A DNA stretch of 64,000 nt, taken from Rhizophagus irregularis. Its lineage: Eukaryota; Glomeromycota; Glomeromycetes; Glomerales; Glomeraceae. How positions within the stretch are numbered: position 1 is the first letter of the stretch; each line of letters begins with the position of its first letter. This document shows, one piece after another, positions 59,394 through 64,000 of the stretch. The notes under the pieces are model-generated. The model saw only the letters and a program-made list of their open reading frames with translations. It was not told the origin of the DNA and made no database searches. A program made the translations under genes and the position numbers. Location: NCBI RefSeq assembly GCF_026210795.1, contig NC_089438.1, positions 3,059,501 to 3,123,500 on the forward strand, written 5' to 3'.

Positions 59394-61320
59394 ATGTTAA
59401 ATAACGAAAATAACGAAAGTAATGAAAATATGGATGAATGTATTAATTGGATTGAAGATGCTATCAATAAAAAACATATTAAATATTACGAATTTGAAAA
59501 TTTTGAAAATATTCAAGAGATTGATTCCGGAGCATTTGGAAAGGTTTTCCGTGCAAATTGGAAGAGCTTTGATCATTATTTGGCGTTAAAATCTTTTTTT
59601 AATCTTAACATTACTTTGAAAGAAATTATTAATGAGGTAATTTCATTATTATAAATATCTGATACATTTTTTTAAAAGAGTTTATCTATGTGTACTCCTT
59701 TTGTAAACTTTCTTTAATTCTTTCACTTATTGTACGTTCATATTAAAATCAGATTAAACTTCAACAAGATGTAGATTTCCATGATAATATTATTCGCCTT
59801 TACGGAATTACAAAATATAAGTTAAGAACTGGTAAAATATTTTAATTACGATTATAACAGTCAAAGTTGAATGAAATAATCTTATTTACGCAATAACTAA
59901 TAATAATTACTTTTACTAGAAAATATATTTAATCCAACAAAAGATTATTTGTTAGTAATGGAATACGCTGACGGTGGTACGCTTCGTGATTATTTGAAAA
60001 ACAACTTCCATAGCCTTACTTGGGAAAATAAATACAGATTAGCATTCCAATTAGCTTGTTCTGTACTATGTCTGCATAAAGCGAGAATTGTTCACCGAGA
60101 CTTGGTAATTTTTTTTTTTTTAATACTAAACAACAAGATGATTATTTCCTAAAAGTTAACTTACTTTGTTTGTATATTATAATAGCATTCTTGTAATGTG
60201 TTGCTCCATCAAAATTCTATCAAGCTGGCGGACTTTGGTCTATCAAAAAGGATTGATGAAGCATCTAATTCAAAATTGAATTTATTTGGTAAGGTTCCCT
60301 ATATTGATCCAAAAGTATTAATGGGTAATTTAAAATTAAATGAGAAGAGTGATATATACAGTATTGGTGTACTGTTATGGGAAATATCAAGTGGAAAATT
60401 ACCATTTCATGAAGAAAATTATGATTTTAGTTTAATGTATAAAATCTCACAAGGTCGAAGAGAAGTAATTATTTCTGATACTCCTATTGATTATTCTAAT
60501 CTTTATACCGGCAAGTTATATTTCACTATATTAATTGTTTTATTTAGTATTTAGTATTTTTAATCAAGTATTAAATATATATTATTAATTACTAGAATGT
60601 TGGAATGGAGAACCAAATGAACGACCATCTATAGATGAAGTTGTTAATAGATTAAGAAAATTTATTCCAAATCCAATTTATCAACAAAATGACAATCAAA
60701 TTAATCCCATGCCAAGTGTAAATTTAATTCCAAATCGTACAAATACAAATGAGATATGCATAATGTCAAAGAATGATTTGAACATAATAGTTAATGAAAT
60801 AGTCGATCTCATTTGTGAGGAGACTAATAAAGGAAGTGTGGTAAAGCAACATGTTCTTGATTATATTAATAATCATAGTACAGATTCAATAATATTCCAT
60901 AATTGGTTATTATGCAATCAAAATAATGCAAATTCCATTTTTTTACTTGGTTATTTAAAATTTTGTGGAATTGGAACAATTGAGATTAAGGCAAAAGCAT
61001 TTATTTTATTTATTGATGCATCTAAACATGACCATGCATTAGCACAATTTTATGTTGGGATTTGTTATCAATTTGGATATGGATTCACGAAAAATGAAAG
61101 ACTTGGATTCAAATATGGAGTTGCAAAAAATGAAAGACTTGCATTCGAATATTACAAAAAAGTAGCTAATAAAGATTATGCAATGGGACAATATAAATTA
61201 GGTTGGTTTTATGAAAATGGACTAAGTATTAAAAAAGATTTAAAATTTGCTGCTTATTGGTATAAAAAAGCTGTAAATAATGGACATTTGGTAGCTGTGC
61301 ATAATCTTGGCCACTTATGA
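59394..61320 (+). CDS. kinase-Sel1 protein 2, with a GC-AG intron
   Basis: Five exons: 59394-59636, 59753-59831, 59920-60104, 60186-60510, 60596-61320, giving 518 residues. Intron positions and phases match the paralogue at 55243 exactly. The fourth intron begins GCAAGT instead of GT; the paralogue has GTAAAA at that site. Motifs: INWIEDAI, P-loop DSGAFGKVFRA, LALKSF, YGIT, VMEYADGGTLRDYL, HRDLHSCN, ADFG, YIDPK in place of APE, CWNGEPNERPS, then three to four Sel1-like repeats. The end looks truncated: after AVHNL the Sel1 continuation (ATYDEDGIS) lies in another frame, so one base has been gained or lost near 61310. The catalytic core is intact, apart from the first P-loop position (Asp-Ser-Gly). 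Confidence 0.83.
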
Positions 61321-62529
61321 TGAAGACGGTATTAGTAAAGAGCTTGTGAGCTACAACCAAATGAGAATATTCAATGATGATGTTAGGTAATAATATTGGT
61401 ATTAAATGTTATGCAAATTTTTTATATGGCGTTTATTAACAATTTTAAAATAGCATTTATTTATATAATTTTTTAGCATATAAATTTTAATATACATTGT
61501 TATTTAATATATATAGATGTATATTTTATTTTTGTATATAGTTTATTGGGTATATAAATGGGAATTAGAGGGTTGCTGGGTGCGGAAGTGGGTAAAATTT
61601 TTTGATCGAGAAATTTACAAATTGAATTGTATTGCGGATAATTTGGCCATCTGACAAATTGTCTTTTTGATGAAATTGTGCCAAACTTTCACTGATATTT
61701 AAGGGATAGGAGGAATAGCAATGATTTTACAGTCGTTTTCGTTAATTTTTTTGTAAATGAGTTTTTTGATATTTGTAAATAGGTAGTACAAACGTTACAG
61801 AGCGCCAGAGGCAGTAATATTGTCGTAATTCTGATCGTTTGCTAATAAAAACTTAAGAACCGTTTCCGAATAAACACCTTTTATTTCTTTTATTACAATT
61901 TTTTTTACTACAATCAAAACTCGGCATAACGAACCCTCCAGTTCACTGAAAAAAATAGCTATATCAAAATTTATAAGTTTGATATAGCGAATTTTGTATG
62001 TTTATATATAAGATAAAATATTAAAACATCGGTTTATCGTGAAATTTATTATATCACATAGCCAAATTGTTTGCTGATTATTGACCGTTGTCATAAAGTT
62101 ACATATTAAAATATCTATCTTTTCTTAATGTGAATATTATTTATCCATATATTTATTCATTTCCACTAGAACCTTCTAAAAGTGCAACATAGATCAATAA
62201 TTTTAAATGAAAAATTACTTCATTTTACTCTTGCATTATAAAAAAGTGTTTATCATATCATACAACTGTACATACAAAAACAATGCTATTTAGTTTTTAT
62301 AAATCGTACTTGCAACTTTAAGAACAGTAATCCCGCACCCGTGATAAAATTAGTTTTAATCACGTGTTTTGTCGCCTCAAAATTAAGTCGTGCCGTGTTT
62401 ACAATTCTCCAAGCTCACTTCATAACCACATAAATGTAAGAACTTAATTGTAATGTTTCATTATTAAATTATGCATTTAGGAGAAAGAAATTAACCGATG
62501 CAACAAAAACCTCGTTTCACATGTAGATA
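61321..62529. other. intergenic region
   Basis: The first 60 bases hold the displaced end of a Sel1 repeat from the preceding gene. Beyond that nothing is recognised; a CACGTG lies at 62361-62366. Confidence 0.4.
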
Positions 62530-62812
62530 AAATATTGCAGATATATAATTCTGAACAAGCCAAACTCAAAAGTGCCCCAAGTTCATTCCATATCCGCGCT
62601 CTAATGCAAAAATGCAGGAATATGAGGAAGAAATCCGCCAAATCCGTGAAGCACAAGTAGCTATAACCAATGAAGAGGCAGCCCGCCTGATGCAAATCGA
62701 TCCTCACCCGCATTATGAGGTAATTTTCGTGCGTCATGATCAGATACGTATAGGAAGAGAGTTAACAGACTCAAATTTCATGGCAAAAATATCCAGGACG
62801 AATTTAGCATGA
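62530..62812 (+). pseudogene. possible coding remnant, unknown family
   Basis: This GC-richer patch reads on the plus strand as a polar, helix-prone peptide (EEEIRQIREAQVAI, EEAARLMQIDPHPH) from the ATG at 62612. An overlapping frame just upstream also looks protein-like (SEQAKLKSAPSSFHI) and would connect through a frameshift near 62610. An acceptor-like TTGCAG precedes it at about 62535. No domain is recognised; it could be an old transposon or gene fragment, or chance. Confidence 0.3.
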
Positions 62813-63073
62813 AATATTTTTATAATTTAATAATCAAAAGATGTTGAATAATAAATAAATATAATTTATTTATAAAAATGTGAATAATTTAAAAGAAGAA
62901 TAAGATTTTTGTAAATAATAAAAATATAAATTTTGGCTTCTTCGTTCATCAAAATCATCTTAATCGTAGGACGTTCAACCTTTTTTTTAAATTGTAAAAA
63001 AAAAAATTAATTAATACATTAAAAATATCAAAAACATAAAAAGGAAAGTTTTATCTAAACTACTACCTGAAAT

Positions 63074-64000
63074 TCATGCATTAAGATTATCATCTTCGGG
63101 TTCTTATGTGATACATGTTAATAAAAAATCTACTTAAAAATAAATAATTAATCATATTGGTTGCTTACCTAAAATTTTTGGTTCATCATCACCATCTTCC
63201 TCATATATATCAAAATTATCAAGATCAAAATGTAAAGATTCTGAATAAAGAAGTAAAATCAGTATATTTATAATTAAAATAAATAGAAAACTTTTTTAAA
63301 AAAAAATTACCTGGAATGTCAAATTTGTGAGTAGCTTCAGAACTTAAAAGACTTTTATAATTCAAATGCCTACTAGTATAAACAGCTTGTGGATGCGTTT
63401 GATATGTAACTTTCGAACTATTTTGAGCTACTTTTTTATTTAATTTGTCCGCTTGAGCACATTGTTTAGATATTCCTGATTCATCAGGATCTCGATTTGA
63501 GAAGAGATTTTGTTCCCTTCTATCAGCAGATATATCAACAAAAAGTTTAGAGGTCATATTTTTCAATTTTTCTGCACTTGGTCGTTTTAAAGGATCTGCA
63601 TTCCAACACTGTTTAATCAAATCTGAGAGTAGTTGAGGTACATGATAATTTTTCGATTGTGGACGAAGTCCTTCACAAATTTTTAAAGCTAAATATTGAT
63701 CATGCGGTATATCACAATATGGAGGTAATCCAGTAATAATCTCATAAGAAATAATACCAAATGCGTAAATATCAGCTGCTTTTGTATATTTTTGACCTTT
63801 TAATACTTCAGGAGCAATATAAGGTAATACACCAAATATTTTTTTGTCCTCATTAACAGATTTTCCATCATCTATTTCACATAAACCTAAATCACCAATA
63901 CAAAAATTATGAGTATCTTTTATCAAGATATTTCCTGAATGAAAATCTCTATGAATTATATCTTTATCATGAATATCCTTCAAACCATCAATAATCCAAG
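63074..64000 (-). CDS. TKL-type kinase, 3' part (continues past the window edge)
   Basis: Exons on the minus strand: 64000(partial)-63311, 63240-63169, 63102-63074, joined in phase 1. The visible part begins at the helix before the catalytic loop (WIIDGLKDIH) and holds HRDFHSGN, GDLG in place of DFG, YIAPEV, AADIYAFGIISYEIITGLPP and CWNADPLKRPS. A polar tail with QTHPQAVYTSRHLNY follows; the same signature (THSEAIYTSRLLNF) follows the catalytic exon at 15.3 kb. The two small acidic exons parallel the acidic tail exons of the other kinases. Upstream exons, with the Cys motif and P-loop, lie outside the window. Confidence 0.85.

Overview
This window is AT-rich eukaryotic DNA with short spliceosomal introns (GT..AG, often with TACTAAC or CTAAC branch-point words). 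Its genes belong to families that are greatly expanded in arbuscular mycorrhizal fungi: TKL-type kinases with a Cys-rich/WTSGN N-terminal motif, Sel1-repeat kinases, BTB-BACK-TLDc proteins and F-box proteins. These sit among many DNA transposons and MITEs. The best fit is a Rhizophagus/Glomus-like nuclear genome; this is inferred from family recognition, not from a search.

Layout. 1-7.4 kb is a transposon cluster. A CACTA-like element (214-4190, TTA target duplication) carries about 20 tandem exon/intron-like units. Next come a CACTA-like foldback element (4293-4829, ATA duplication) and a MULE (4968-7338) with an intact FLYWCH/DDE transposase. 10.0-16.0 kb is one kinase locus in which the 5' exon was amplified into eight frame-compatible N-lobe modules ahead of a single catalytic exon, with three repeated acidic exons at the 3' end. 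16-26.4 kb is gene-poor and holds a broken BTB-BACK-TLDc gene, a broken kinase and small inverted-repeat elements. 26.6-30.1 kb is a minus-strand Sel1(x18)-kinase gene. 31.9-37.8 kb is a 14-exon, 1619-residue GHKL-ATPase (sacsin/DUF3684-like) ending in an HExxH motif. 40.4-40.7 kb is a GC-rich tandem cassette with conserved hairpins and apparent pseudoknots. 41.4-43.0 kb is an F-box protein. 44.6-53.9 kb holds two copies of a segmental duplication, each with an eight-exon kinase containing a 12-nt microexon; the second copy is frameshifted near its N-terminus. 55.2-61.3 kb has two plus-strand kinase-Sel1 paralogues, one with a GC-AG intron. The right edge cuts through another minus-strand kinase.

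How the genes relate. Five of the seven annotated kinase or broken-kinase loci share the CxxC..WTS(G)N..EWIPY N-terminal architecture or clear traces of it, and the two 55-61 kb genes form a second, kinase-Sel1 lineage. No operon-like organisation exists. The genes look like products of local duplication, exon shuffling and decay. Exon joins were worked out by hand from splice consensus and reading phase; every multi-exon model given sums to a whole number of codons, except the frameshifted copy at 51-53 kb and the edge-truncated gene.
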